Positions 15,180-23,009 of a DNA stretch of 64,000 bases are shown here, piece by piece (the first letter of the stretch is position 1; every line of letters begins with the position of its first letter). A program made the position numbers and the translations under genes. The notes under the pieces are model-generated. The model did not search any database. It saw only the letters and a list, made by a program, of their open reading frames with translations, and was not told the DNA's origin. This DNA is from Rhabdothermincola salaria (GTDB lineage Bacteria > Actinomycetota > Acidimicrobiia > Acidimicrobiales > Acidimicrobilacustridaceae): assembly GCF_021246445.1 (NCBI RefSeq), contig NZ_JAJQXW010000001.1, forward strand, positions 620,001 through 684,000. The letters are read 5' to 3'.

Positions 15180-17276
15180 TCAGAGGGCGTCCTGGGAGAG
15201 CAGGACGCTCAGCTCGGTGGCGGGGATGGGACGCGACCACAAGAAGCCCTGGGCGTGGCGACAGCCCAGCTCCAGCAGGGCCCGACGCTGGGCCTCGGTC
15301 TCCACGCCCTCGGCGAGGGTGTGCAGCTCCAACGACGCGGCCAGGCCCATCACCGCGTCGACCACCGCCGCGTCACGGCGGCTGGTGGCCAGGCCAGCCA
15401 CGAAGCTGCGGTCGATCTTCACCACGTCGATCGGGAAGCGGGCCAGGTAGCTGAGGCTCGAGTACCCGGTGCCGAAGTCGTCGACGGCGATCAGCACCCC
15501 CAGGGCCTTGAGGCGTTCGAGCGAGGTCAACGAACGGCGCGCGTCCTCCATGAGCGTCGACTCGGTGATCTCCAGGCACAACGCACGCGGGTGCAGCCCC
15601 GACGCCTGCAGCGCGTCGCTCACCAGCTGGGGCAGCCCGGGGTCGGCCAACTGGTGGACCGACACGTTCACGCTCACCGTGCGCCGCGTCCCCGTGGTCA
15701 GCACCGGCCACCGGGCCCCCTGGCGGCAGGCCTCCACCAGGGCGTGGGCCCCCAGGTCGTGGATCAGCCCGCTGCGTTCGGCCAGCGGGATGAACTGGTT
15801 GGGCGACACCGGCGCCGCGCCCGGGCGCTCCCAGCGCAACAAGGCCTCGGCGCCCACCACCCGGGAGGTGTCGATCTCCACCTGGGGCTGCCACCACACC
15901 CTCAGCTGACCGTCGGCCAGGGCCTCGGCCAGCTCGGCCGCCCGTCGCTGGTCGTCGTGCGACAGCGGGGCGCGGGCCCGCGGCGACGGCGCCGAGGGGT
16001 GGCCGGTGCCGCCCGGGCCGGTCCGGTTCGGTCGGGCCGATGGTCCGCGGTCGTCGCCCGTGCGCATCGTCGAGCCGGACGTCGCCGTCGGGGCCGCCAC
16101 CTCGGTGGCGCTGAGCACCGTGCGCTCCGCCCCGAGCAGCGCCGACAGGGTGCGGTCCAGCACCACCCGCAGGTGGCGCCCTGCGTCAGGTCCTGCACCC
16201 GGGTCGGCGTCCATCGGGGAGATGATCTCGTGGTGGGTGCGGGCGGGATGGCGCAGCACCTGGGCCAACAGCGCGGCGGCGTCGGTGCCGGCGAGGAAGC
16301 CGGTCTCGCCGATGCTGTGGCCGAGGACGTGGCGCTCGTCCAGACCGAACAGGGCGGTGGCGCACCGGTTCCAGTAGTCGATCACCCCGTCGTCGTCGAG
16401 CACCACCACCGCCGCCCGGTGGTGCTCCGCCGCCACCCCCTCCAGGCGGTCGCGATACCGCCCGCGCACCACGTCGGTCACGTCGACGGCGGTCACCGCC
16501 ACGTCGATCACGTCGCGGTGGGGCCGCCGGGTGCGCGCCGCCTGCAGCAGCGAGTGGCCCCAGCCGGCGTCGCCGCGCCGCGAGCGCACCACCCGTTCGG
16601 CGAAGTCCACCCGACCCTCGGCCACGTCGGTGACGTCTGCCAGGAACAGCGGGCGATCGGCGGGGTGCAACGGGTGCAGCGCCCGCGAGATGTGATCGCC
16701 CGGCGCCACCTGGGCCCGACGCCACACCGCCTCGCTGCACTCCACCACATACCCGGCCCGGGAGTAGACGACCCGCCGGCGCACGCCGTCGTCGTGGGCG
16801 CCCAACAGGGCGCTCACGGCCCCGAAGGTCTGGTCCTCGACCGCTCGTCCCGGGCGGGCTTCGGCCACGGTGACCACGACGGTCGGTGTCGCACCGTCGC
16901 GGTCGGGACGGTGGGCCCGCACCGTGACGTCGAGTGGGCAGGGGTGATCGGGCGTACCCAGCGCGAAGCGGACGCCCGGGGCCTCGGGGTCGACGAGGGC
17001 GACGCCGAACGAGTCGCGCAGGTCACGGGCATGGGCCACCCCCTCGGCGGCGGCGTCGTCCCAGCGCCGGCCGACCTGCTCGCCCGGGGCGAGACCGGCG
17101 AACAGGCGGGGGTGGTGCAGGGCGGGCTCGTCCCAGCGCAGGTCGGTGAGCACGGCACAGGCCTCGGCGTCGAGGGCCACCACCGCCACCCGAGGCTCGG
17201 ACACCGCACGATGGGGGAGCGGCCCGGCGCCGGAGGTCGCCTCGGCGCCGAGCGGAGCAGTCGCCCTGCTCGTCAT
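15180..17276 (-). CDS. PAS-EAL domain protein, probable c-di-GMP phosphodiesterase
   Basis: 698 residues from ATG 17276 (GTG 17291 would add five). The N-terminal 270 residues are not recognised with certainty but look like degenerate sensor domains. A PAS domain lies at about 275-400 (VVLDDDGVIDYWNRCATALFG). A Pro/Gly-rich linker leads to a complete EAL domain (about 445-690): GAEALLRWERP, NQFIPLAERSG, CLEITEST, DDFGTGYSSLSYL, VKIDRSFV, AEGVET and QGFLWSRPIP. All metal and substrate residues of active EAL enzymes are there, so it should cut c-di-GMP to pGpG. No GGDEF domain is present. No membrane segment is evident. It stands alone, with its 3' end facing the Gly-rich secreted protein gene. 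Confidence 0.88.
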   Translation of the reverse strand: MTSRATAPLGAEATSGAGPLPHRAVSEPRVAVVALDAEACAVLTDLRWDEPALHHPRLFAGLAPGEQVGRRWDDAAAEGVAHARDLRDSFGVALVDPEAPGVRFALGTPDHPCPLDVTVRAHRPDRDGATPTVVVTVAEARPGRAVEDQTFGAVSALLGAHDDGVRRRVVYSRAGYVVECSEAVWRRAQVAPGDHISRALHPLHPADRPLFLADVTDVAEGRVDFAERVVRSRRGDAGWGHSLLQAARTRRPHRDVIDVAVTAVDVTDVVRGRYRDRLEGVAAEHHRAAVVVLDDDGVIDYWNRCATALFGLDERHVLGHSIGETGFLAGTDAAALLAQVLRHPARTHHEIISPMDADPGAGPDAGRHLRVVLDRTLSALLGAERTVLSATEVAAPTATSGSTMRTGDDRGPSARPNRTGPGGTGHPSAPSPRARAPLSHDDQRRAAELAEALADGQLRVWWQPQVEIDTSRVVGAEALLRWERPGAAPVSPNQFIPLAERSGLIHDLGAHALVEACRQGARWPVLTTGTRRTVSVNVSVHQLADPGLPQLVSDALQASGLHPRALCLEITESTLMEDARRSLTSLERLKALGVLIAVDDFGTGYSSLSYLARFPIDVVKIDRSFVAGLATSRRDAAVVDAVMGLAASLELHTLAEGVETEAQRRALLELGCRHAQGFLWSRPIPATELSVLLSQDAL

Positions 17277-17409
17277 GGTCAGTCCCAACACGTCCTACGC
17301 TCCCGCCGGGTGGACCGTGAGACAGCCCGCTCAGGCGGGCGAGTCGTCACTGACGACTCATCTCACGGGATGTGGTCAAGCGAATGCGCCTGAGTCTCGC
17401 GCTCGCGGA

Positions 17410-17498
17410 CGGCTCCGGGCGCGGATCCACACGTTGCGGACCGGCCGTGGTCGCAGATGGGCCCGTTCCTCGCCGATCGGCTCCGGGCGCGGATCCAC
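17410..17498. repeat. Direct repeat between the EAL and TetR genes
   Basis: A 21-bp sequence beginning CGGCTCCGGGCGCGGATC occurs at 17410-17430 and 17478-17498, 68 bases apart, with partial similarity continuing after each copy (GCGGACCG and CCGGACCG). No gene lies here. Confidence 0.7.
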
Positions 17499-17527
17499 CC
17501 CCTCCGGACCGACCCTCGCCAGCCGCC

Positions 17528-18094
17528 TCAGGCGTCGCGGAGGTCCTGGGCGAGCAGGAGGGCCATCCGCACCTCGAGGCGGCGCAGTTCGGCGAAGGCC
17601 TCGTCGTCGATGCCGATGATGTCGCCGAAGAGCACCACCCCGAAGACCCAGGCCACCACCCGCCGGGCCAGCAGGTCGGCCACCTCGGGATCGAGGCCCA
17701 AGTCCTCGACGAAGGGGGTCACGATCCGCTGGCGCAAGAAGCCATCGGCGGGCCCGTCGAGCATCTCCGGGGCGATGATCGTCAACCAGTTGATGACCTG
17801 CACCACGATGCGGATGTCGCCGGGGATGCCTGCCCCGTCGGGCGCGAAGGGAGCCAGGTCGCGGGTCATGTCGGCCAGCATCGACTCGAGGGCGGCCCGG
17901 TACAGGCCCGCCTTGCCGCCGAACCACTCGCTCACGAAGCGGTGGTGGTGACCGGCGCGCTCGCTGATGGCCCGCACCGTGATCTGGTCCGGCCCCATCT
18001 CGTGGAGCAGCCCGACGGTGGCCTGCACCATGTTGGCCATGCCCTCGGCGCGCGGCGTGGGCAGGTTACGGCGGGGGAGGACGGTGTCACTCAT
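17528..18094 (-). CDS. TetR-family transcriptional regulator
   Basis: 188 residues from ATG 18094 (MSDTVLPRRN), the usual TetR length. The N-terminal DNA-binding domain reads VGLLHEMGPDQITVRAISER followed by AGHHHRFVSEWFGGKAGLYRAAL, the TetR helix-turn-helix with the family's KxxL ending. The remaining helices form the ligand-binding and dimerisation part, with several Trp, Met and Phe residues suited to a hydrophobic ligand. It is divergent from the small gene at 18369. A 15-bp perfect palindrome at 18299-18313 between them is a good candidate operator. The ligand is unknown. Confidence 0.85.
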   Translation of the reverse strand: MSDTVLPRRNLPTPRAEGMANMVQATVGLLHEMGPDQITVRAISERAGHHHRFVSEWFGGKAGLYRAALESMLADMTRDLAPFAPDGAGIPGDIRIVVQVINWLTIIAPEMLDGPADGFLRQRIVTPFVEDLGLDPEVADLLARRVVAWVFGVVLFGDIIGIDDEAFAELRRLEVRMALLLAQDLRDA

Positions 18095-18298
18095 CTCGAT
18101 GTGGCCAACTTCCCGGTGGCGAGGTGCTGCAGACCAGGATCCTCGCCGACCACCGCCAACGCTAGGGCCGCACGGCCCGCCGCGGGGTGCCACCGGCCCG
18201 AAGGTGCTCGCGAGTGGTCCCCGACATCGACCCGGTGAACACGCTGGTGGTCGGCGGTGGGTGGAGGCTCGCCGACGGCCAAGGGCACCCCCGGAGTA

Positions 18299-18313
18299 TG
18301 GAAGGTCCTTCCA
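18299..18313. promoter_or_regulatory. 15-bp perfect palindrome, candidate TetR operator
   Basis: TGGAAGGTCCTTCCA reads the same on both strands around its central T. It lies 205 bases upstream of the TetR start and 56 bases before the ATG of the divergent small gene, where an operator overlapping that gene's promoter would be expected. Binding by the neighbouring TetR protein is inferred from position and symmetry. Confidence 0.5.
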
Positions 18314-18368
18314 ACTGTGCTACACCTCCACCGTTCACCAAACGCTTGCCTGACGAAGGATCACGACG

Positions 18369-18698
18369 ATGTCGGTGGATGGAACCGCAGCTCGACCCGG
18401 GGCGACGCGGGCCATCGGCGTTCCTCCACGGGAGGGCACGACGAACGCCGCCGCCGCCGACGTGGCGGCCGTGCTGGCTGGAGCGCGAGTCCGTCGGGCG
18501 TCGGCCGCAGCACGGCTGCGCCTCGAGGTCCGCACCGCCGCCCTGGGCTGGCGCTACGAGGTCCACGACGGGGCGCTCGGCGGGGGAGCACCCGTCGATC
18601 GGGCGACGGGCTGGCGGCCCACGCGGGGTGGTGCCCGCCGCGCCGGCATCCGGGCGATGCGTCGCAGCCGTCCTGCCCTCACCCAGCAGTCGTCCTGA
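18369..18698 (+). CDS. Small basic protein of unknown function (paralogue 1)
   Basis: 109 residues, ATG 18369 preceded by GAAGGA eight bases upstream. The N-terminal half is Ala-rich. The C-terminal 50 residues hold LRLEVRTAALGWRYEVHD, then TGWRPTRGGARRAGIRAMRR. The same pattern (hydrophobic strand, GW-YE, GWRPTR, Ala-Gly-Arg-rich basic helix) recurs in the smaller protein at 18871-19035, so the two are paralogues. A short beta hairpin plus a basic helix is suggested; nucleic-acid binding is possible but unproven. It lies just downstream of the palindromic candidate operator and may be controlled by the TetR protein. Confidence 0.6.
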   Translation: MSVDGTAARPGATRAIGVPPREGTTNAAAADVAAVLAGARVRRASAAARLRLEVRTAALGWRYEVHDGALGGGAPVDRATGWRPTRGGARRAGIRAMRRSRPALTQQSS

Positions 18699-18870
18699 AC
18701 CCCCAGCATGTGACCACGGGGCGTGGTGGACCACCGCGTCTCGTGAGCTTGCCGACGGTAGGGGTGGGGGAGAGGATGGCCGTGGCCCCCTGGACGGCGG
18801 GCCACGGCGACGGCGGAGCGGTTTCGGGTCGTCGACGGCATCCGGATCGCACACTGCACAGGAGCGCGGC

Positions 18871-19035
18871 GTGGCCACGCACAACGGCGGACCCCTCTAC
18901 CTCGACCTCGTCGTCCGGCGCATCGGGTGGGGCTACGAGATCACCGGCGTGGCCCACACCACCGGCTGGCGCCCCACCCGGTCCTGGGCCAAGAAGGCCG
19001 GCAAGCGCCGGCTGCGCCGCCTCCACCGCCGCTAG
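18871..19035 (+). CDS. Small basic protein of unknown function (paralogue 2)
   Basis: 54 residues from GTG 18871, with AGGAG six bases upstream. It reads VATHNGGPLYLDLVVRR, IGWGYEITGVAHTTGWRPTR, then SWAKKAGKRRLRRLHRR. It is a compact version of the C-terminal half of the protein at 18369-18698, with shared GW-YE, TGWRPTR and a basic Ala/Gly/Arg helix. Very basic (about a third Arg, Lys or His), so contact with nucleic acid or a membrane surface is plausible. I recognise no named family. Its real ribosome-binding site and conservation with the neighbour support it as a gene. Confidence 0.6.
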   Translation: MATHNGGPLYLDLVVRRIGWGYEITGVAHTTGWRPTRSWAKKAGKRRLRRLHRR

Positions 19036-19071
19036 CACGTCGGCTCGCCGCCTCGTCGCTCCGTCGCCGCG

Positions 19072-19399
19072 GCGGTCGCACCAGGGCCTCGGCCCACACC
19101 GGACCCCGCCAGGCGGCCACGATCGGCTGCCACACCAGGCGCAGCTGCCCGGCGGCGATGGCCGACGGCAGCTGCTCGGCCAGCACGAAGCTCTCGTCGC
19201 GGCGGCGCTGGTGCTCGGGGTCGTGCACGATCGCCCCGTCGCCCCGTCGCCCCGTCGCCCCGTCGCCCCGTCGCCCCGTCGCCCCGTCGCCCCGTCGCCC
19301 CGTCGCCCCGTCGCCCCGTCGCCCCGTCGTGGGTCGGTGTGGTGAGGGTGCCTGGGCTCGTGGCGTGGGTCGCCCGTCGTGGGGGTCGCGGCGCGACAT
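19072..19399 (-). pseudogene. Truncated EAL-domain remnant (N-terminal part of the domain)
   Basis: On the minus strand an open frame reads, from about 19230 down, HQRRRDESFVLAEQLPSAIA, then AGQLRLVWQPIVAAWRG and EALVRP. This is the start of an EAL domain, including the Glu-Ala-Leu signature itself, but the homology stops at about 19072, just outside the stop of the small gene 18871-19035. The rest of the domain (NxxxP, DDxG, KxD and the second Glu) is missing. The upstream part of the frame is the 8-bp repeat read as RRGDGATG. The C-terminal half of an EAL domain, also broken, lies on the same strand at 31373-31835. Confidence 0.6.
19233..19328. repeat. Simple tandem repeat, GCCCCGTC x 12
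   Basis: Twelve perfect copies of the 8-mer GCCCCGTC fill exactly 96 bases. It lies in the broken EAL frame. Perfect copies suggest recent expansion and possible length variation between strains. Confidence 0.95.
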
Positions 19400-19458
19400 C
19401 GGACCCTCGGCGACGACCTGGTCGTCGGCACCGGCATGGTCGTCGGGCGCGTCGGTCG

Positions 19459-20145
19459 CTACTGGGGCTGGTTCACCGAGGCGGCCATGGCGACGGGGAA
19501 CAGGACCGTCTCCTCGAGGCGGATGTGCTCGCGCAGGGCCCGGCCGACCTCGATGAGCGCCCGTTCTCGTCGAGCGGTGTCGGTGCCGCCAGCCTCGAGC
19601 TCGTCGAGGGCCCGGGCGATGGCGTCGAGGTCGGCGCCGAAGGTCTCGGCCAGGCGAGGGTCGACCCGCTCGGCGATCGCCGCGTAGGCCCCCTTCTCGG
19701 CGAGCAGGTGGGTGCGGGCCTGGCGCACGAAGTCGGCGAGGCGTTCGGGGTCGTGGGCGAGTGCCGCAGGGACGGTGCCCAGACCGCCACCTGGGCCGGC
19801 ACCCGGGCCGGCACCGGGCCCCGAGCCCTGGTCGAGGGCGGTGTGCAGCCGATGGTGGTCGTCGCCGAGCTCGCCGAGGAGCTCCACCAGGGGATCGTCG
19901 AGGTGGGCGGCGTGGGCCCAGTCCCGCAGGTCCTGGGCGCCGATCTCGGACGAGCCGACGCGGAGGGTGATGGCCCCAACGGGACAGGCCGTGACGGCCC
20001 GCACGACCTTGTCCTCGGGCTCGCCGCGCTGGTCGTGCACCACCGCCTTGGCGTCGTCGTCCTGCTCGAAGGCCCGGGGGGCCACGTAGACGCACTGGCC
20101 CGATCCGATGCACTGGGTGCGGTCGATGTGAATCGTGACGTCCAC
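19459..20145 (-). CDS. Ferredoxin-hemerythrin (HHE) fusion protein
   Basis: 228 residues from GTG 20145, with GGGAGG five bases upstream. Residues 1-65 are a single-cluster ferredoxin: CIGSGQC (Cys12, Cys18) and ACPVGAI (Cys54), with the middle Cys missing, so a [3Fe-4S] type cluster is expected, as in ferredoxins serving cytochromes P450. Residues 85-220 resemble a hemerythrin-like HHE domain: DDHHRLH, THLLAEKG and LREHIRLEETVLFP supply His and Glu ligands for a di-iron site, though one usual His appears replaced. A Gly/Pro-rich linker repeat (GPGAGPGAG) sits inside the HHE region. A fusion of electron carrier and di-iron O2/NO-binding domain suggests an oxygen, NO or iron-repair redox role. 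The arrangement is unusual; the function is inference. Confidence 0.75.
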   Translation of the reverse strand: MDVTIHIDRTQCIGSGQCVYVAPRAFEQDDDAKAVVHDQRGEPEDKVVRAVTACPVGAITLRVGSSEIGAQDLRDWAHAAHLDDPLVELLGELGDDHHRLHTALDQGSGPGAGPGAGPGGGLGTVPAALAHDPERLADFVRQARTHLLAEKGAYAAIAERVDPRLAETFGADLDAIARALDELEAGGTDTARRERALIEVGRALREHIRLEETVLFPVAMAASVNQPQ

Positions 20146-20280
20146 CTCTGCCTCCCCTGCGGGTCGGTCGGTGCGGCCGTGGGCTCGGCCGACGATCGAA
20201 AATCTAGCAGAAACTAGAGAAACCAGCGATCGTGAACGCGATCCGGGCCGACGTGGAGCGCGGCCCCTGGGCCCCCTCCC

Positions 20281-20436
20281 CGGACGCAGGGTGGCGTCGG
20301 TGATGGCCCCGTCGCCGTACCCGTCGACCACGACGAGCCCGCACGCGGCACCCTCGAGCTGTTCGCCCCGATGCACCCGCCGCCCGCGGCGGACCCATGA
20401 GCCCGCTGGCCGTGAACCCAGGGCGGGCCGGACGCT
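20281..20436 (+). pseudogene. Remnant of an S33-type alpha/beta hydrolase
   Basis: Frame from 20281 reads DGPVAVPVDHDEPARGTLEL then FAPMHPPPAADP and stops at 20397-20399. After a one-base shift the next residues are SPLAVNPGRAG. The intact hydrolase at 27948-29567 has VVVPVDYDDPTRGTLELF, MRPAPAADP and GPLFVNQGGPG in the same order. This is therefore about 50 codons of a related gene, frameshifted and cut at both ends. The ATG of the downstream RES frame lies inside it. Confidence 0.7.
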
Positions 20437-20822
20437 TGCGCCCGGCCCGGCTCCCCGGGCCTGCTGTCGGCCCTCGCGACGACGCCCCCCGACCGCCTCC
20501 AGAGACCGACTGGTGGCACGACGTCGTCGACTACCAGGGCTACACCTGCACCGTCGGCGGGCCGTGGTTCGCCGACCTGTGCCCCGACGACCCCCGGGCC
20601 CGGGCCTGCCTCGACCCCGCCTCCCACGTCGCTGCCCAGGCGCTGGCCGCCACGCTGCCTGTCGACGACGCCGCCGGGGTCGTCTACCCCTCGACGCGCC
20701 ACCCGGGCGGCACCAACGTCGCCTGCTTCCGTCCCGCGCTCCTGCCCCCGGTGGCGGCCGGAGGGCGCTTGCGGCTCACCTTCGCCGGCAGCCCCGAGCC
20801 CATCATCGCCCCGCTCGGCTGA
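20397..20822 (+). pseudogene. Truncated RES-domain toxin (C-terminal part)
   Basis: The 141-codon frame starts in a hydrolase remnant. From about residue 45 it shows the C-terminal half of a RES domain: ASHVAAQALAATL, GVVYPSTRHPGGTNVACFRP. The family's Ser (in YPSTR) is present, but the N-terminal part with the conserved Arg and Glu is missing and no Xre-type antitoxin gene precedes it. RES toxins of the Xre-RES systems destroy NAD+. Here the gene is almost surely inactive: its 5' half has been replaced by sequence from another gene. If the ATG at 20397 is used, a fusion peptide could still be made. Confidence 0.65.
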
Positions 20823-20910
20823 CTGCCGGTCCGCTCGGCGCGCCGACCTCGGCGGCCATCGCCCCGCTCGGCTGACTGCCGGTCCGCTCGGCGCGCCGAC
20901 CTCGGCGGCC
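20805..20910 (+). repeat. 53-bp tandem duplication across the RES stop codon
   Basis: Two identical copies (20805-20857 and 20858-20910) begin ATCGCCCCGCTCGGCTGACT. The first contains the stop codon of the RES frame at 20820; the second repeats it in the non-coding DNA. Confidence 0.9.
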
Positions 20911-21032
20911 ACCTCGACCTCGTCAGGCATCTCGATCTCGTCGGGCACCCGTCCGCGGGGTGGGCCTCTCGAACCTTCTCGGGCGGCCCCTGGGGTAGGG
21001 AGCAGTCGGAACCACGAGACCCAGGAGACGAC

Positions 21033-21218
21033 ATGAGCGACCAAGGCAATGCCACCAACGACGACCTCATCACCGACGAAGAGGCGGTGGAGATCCTCGA
21101 GGTCGAGCCCGGCCGGGTGGCGGTCATGATCAACGAAGGCCTCCTCACGCCGGTCGGCGACGGCGACCGTCGTCTCCGCCGCTCCGAGGTGGAGGCCCAG
21201 CGCCTGGCCGGCGCCTGA
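21033..21218 (+). CDS. Small helix-turn-helix protein (excisionase/MerR-like fold)
   Basis: 61 residues. ATG 21033 is preceded by AGGAG six bases upstream. The core ITDEEAVEILEVEPGRVAVM, INEGLLTPVGDGDRRLRR and SEVEAQ is the winged helix-turn-helix pattern of excisionase or MerR-N proteins: recognition helix, then a Leu-thr-Pro turn, then the Arg-rich wing. Such single-domain proteins act as DNA-binding adaptors, and some direct phage excision. No integrase is close, so a phage origin is not shown here. The gene is followed by a 63-bp tandem repeat array. Confidence 0.7.
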   Translation: MSDQGNATNDDLITDEEAVEILEVEPGRVAVMINEGLLTPVGDGDRRLRRSEVEAQRLAGA

Positions 21219-21223
21219 CCCCC

Positions 21224-21565
21224 CAGCGAACCTGCGCCCCGGGCTCTCTGGCGCCGGACCCGGTGGGTGGCTGGGGGCATGGCGCGCGGGGCCACTGCGT
21301 CTCGGGTTCCCGGGCGCCGGACCCGGTGGGTGGCTGGGGGCATGGCGCGCGGGGCCACTGCGTTTCGGGTTCCCGGGCACCGGACCCGGCGGGTGGCTGG
21401 GGCCTGACGCGCGGGGCCACTGCGTTTCGGGTTCCCGGGCGCCGGACCCGGCGGGTGGCTGGGGGCATGGCGGGCGGGGCCACTGCGTTTCGGGTTCCCG
21501 GGCGCCGGACCCGGCGCGTGGCCGGGGCCTGACCCGCTAGGGCGCCTGCGTTCCGGGCTCCCCGG
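21224..21565. repeat. Tandem repeat array, period 62-63 bp, about five copies
   Basis: Units starting with GCGCCGGACCCGG begin at 21251, 21314, 21377, 21439 and 21502. Each contains GGTGGCTGGGG, GCGCGGGGCCACTGCGTTTC and CGGGTTCCCGGG. The array fills the space between the stop codons of two convergent genes (21218 and 21537). Its last, diverged unit runs into the 3' end of the SGNH hydrolase gene. It has no unique spacers and is not a CRISPR array. Confidence 0.9.
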
Positions 21566-22826
21566 AGACGTCGTCGGAGATCGCGGGCGACCCGGCTTCC
21601 GCCGTGGTCGATGTCGTCGACGGCTCGGGGACGCTGGTGCTGGTCGTGGTCGTGGGAGCCTCCACCGTGGTCGTGGTCGTGGTCGTGGTCGTCGACGGCT
21701 CGGGGATGGTCGTGGTCGTGGTGGTGCTGCTCGTGGTCGGTGGCTCGGGCACGGTGACGGTGGCACAACCCAAGGGCCGGGCGCGAGCCCCGGTGCTGTC
21801 GACGGCCCGGGCGCAGACCCGTCGGAGCCCGGGTTCGGCGGGCACCGTGGCCGAGAAGCCGGTGTGGGCGCCCAGATGGGGGAACACCCGCGCCACGTCC
21901 GATCGGCGGCCATCGGCGGGCACGGTGGCGACCAGTCGTCCGTCGACGACGATCTCCACCTGCGTCGGCCGATGGGGATCGGACTGGTCCTTGGCCCATC
22001 CGGCCACGGTGACGCTGTCGGCGCGGGCCACCACGGCGTCGAGGTTCGCCAGCGTGGCGCGCGGTGGGCACTGGGCCACGGTGTCGGCGATCAGGTCCAA
22101 GAAGGCGCGTGAACCCCTCGACGTGTGGTGCACGTCGCCCGGGGCGACGAAGTAGTCGTGGCGACCGGCCGACCGGCTCGCCCAGTCGGCGAGGAACGTG
22201 CGCCCGGGCGCCCGCCCCGACGCCGTGATCTCGACCGACGTCATGAGGTTGACCCACGGGCCGTAGACCACGTGGTCACCGCCGGGGCCCCAGTAGCCGC
22301 TGGTGGTGTTGACCCCCACCCACACCACGCAGGGCACGTCGCGGGCCGTCGCCAGCGTGGCGCGCACCAGATCGCGGTACCCCCCGAGGTCCTGGTGCCC
22401 GATGGCGAACTCGCGGATGTCGTTGCTGCCCAGGGCCACGACCAGCACCTCGGGTCCGGTGCCCACCGCCCGCTGGAGGGTGTCTTGGTGGTCGCGCAAC
22501 GTGTAGCCGCCGAAGGCGGTGACCGAGACGGCCCATCCGTCGTCGGTGAACCGGTCGATGGCGGCGTCCTCGATGTCGAGGGTGAGGCTGTCGCCCACCA
22601 CGGCCATCTTCGGGGCGGTCGGGTGACCGACGTAGGGCTCGGGCTCGCACGCTGCGAGCACCCCCACGGCGAGCAGGGCGAGCACCCCCGTGGCGGTGCG
22701 GCGGCCGCGTGGCCGCAGAGCTGATCGGTCCCGGACGTGATCGGGCAGGGGATACCGCCGTCGGGCCGCTGGAGATCTCCGCCATGGCCACCATGCAGCG
22801 CCCCCGCCGGGCGCTGGCAATCTCAT
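21537..22826 (-). CDS. SGNH/GDSL hydrolase lipoprotein with Thr-rich C-terminal tail
   Basis: 429 residues from ATG 22826; an upstream ATG at 22862 adds twelve. A long basic leader is followed by LLAVGVLAAC, a lipobox with Cys60, so an exported lipoprotein is likely. The SGNH blocks are visible: VVGDSLTLD (Ser about 80), GGYT, ALGSNDIR and PGDVHHT with the catalytic Asp-x-x-His. These enzymes cleave esters of acyl groups or acetylated sugars. A beta-sandwich repeat follows (SVTVAGWAKDQSDPHRPTQV then EIVVDGRLV), common in surface proteins of Actinobacteria, and then a Thr/Pro/Glu-rich stalk. The substrate is unknown. The stop codon lies at the edge of the 63-bp repeat array, whose units resemble its 3' end. 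Confidence 0.78.
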   Translation of the reverse strand: MRLPAPGGGAAWWPWRRSPAARRRYPLPDHVRDRSALRPRGRRTATGVLALLAVGVLAACEPEPYVGHPTAPKMAVVGDSLTLDIEDAAIDRFTDDGWAVSVTAFGGYTLRDHQDTLQRAVGTGPEVLVVALGSNDIREFAIGHQDLGGYRDLVRATLATARDVPCVVWVGVNTTSGYWGPGGDHVVYGPWVNLMTSVEITASGRAPGRTFLADWASRSAGRHDYFVAPGDVHHTSRGSRAFLDLIADTVAQCPPRATLANLDAVVARADSVTVAGWAKDQSDPHRPTQVEIVVDGRLVATVPADGRRSDVARVFPHLGAHTGFSATVPAEPGLRRVCARAVDSTGARARPLGCATVTVPEPPTTSSTTTTTTIPEPSTTTTTTTTTVEAPTTTTSTSVPEPSTTSTTAEAGSPAISDDVSGEPGTQAP

Positions 22827-23009
22827 GGCAGAATTCTGTCCCTCGCGCGGTGAACCGGACAAGGACCGCGGCCCGGTCGGGTCCGGTCATCCGTCACATC
22901 GAGAGCGGGTCGCCTCGGTGGCGAGCGGGTGCGGATCAGGAGCGGTGGTGGCGCGGAGGCCGGCGCCGCTCGTCGGGTCGAGGCCGGCCGCGGTCTCGTC
23001 CCGGCGACG

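Noticed and set aside
15000-15180. Small frames between the Gly-rich protein and EAL genes
   Set aside because: No ribosome-binding sites or protein-like composition; treated as non-coding.
21224-21565. CRISPR array
   Set aside because: The 63-bp units are contiguous with no unique spacers, and no cas genes are near.
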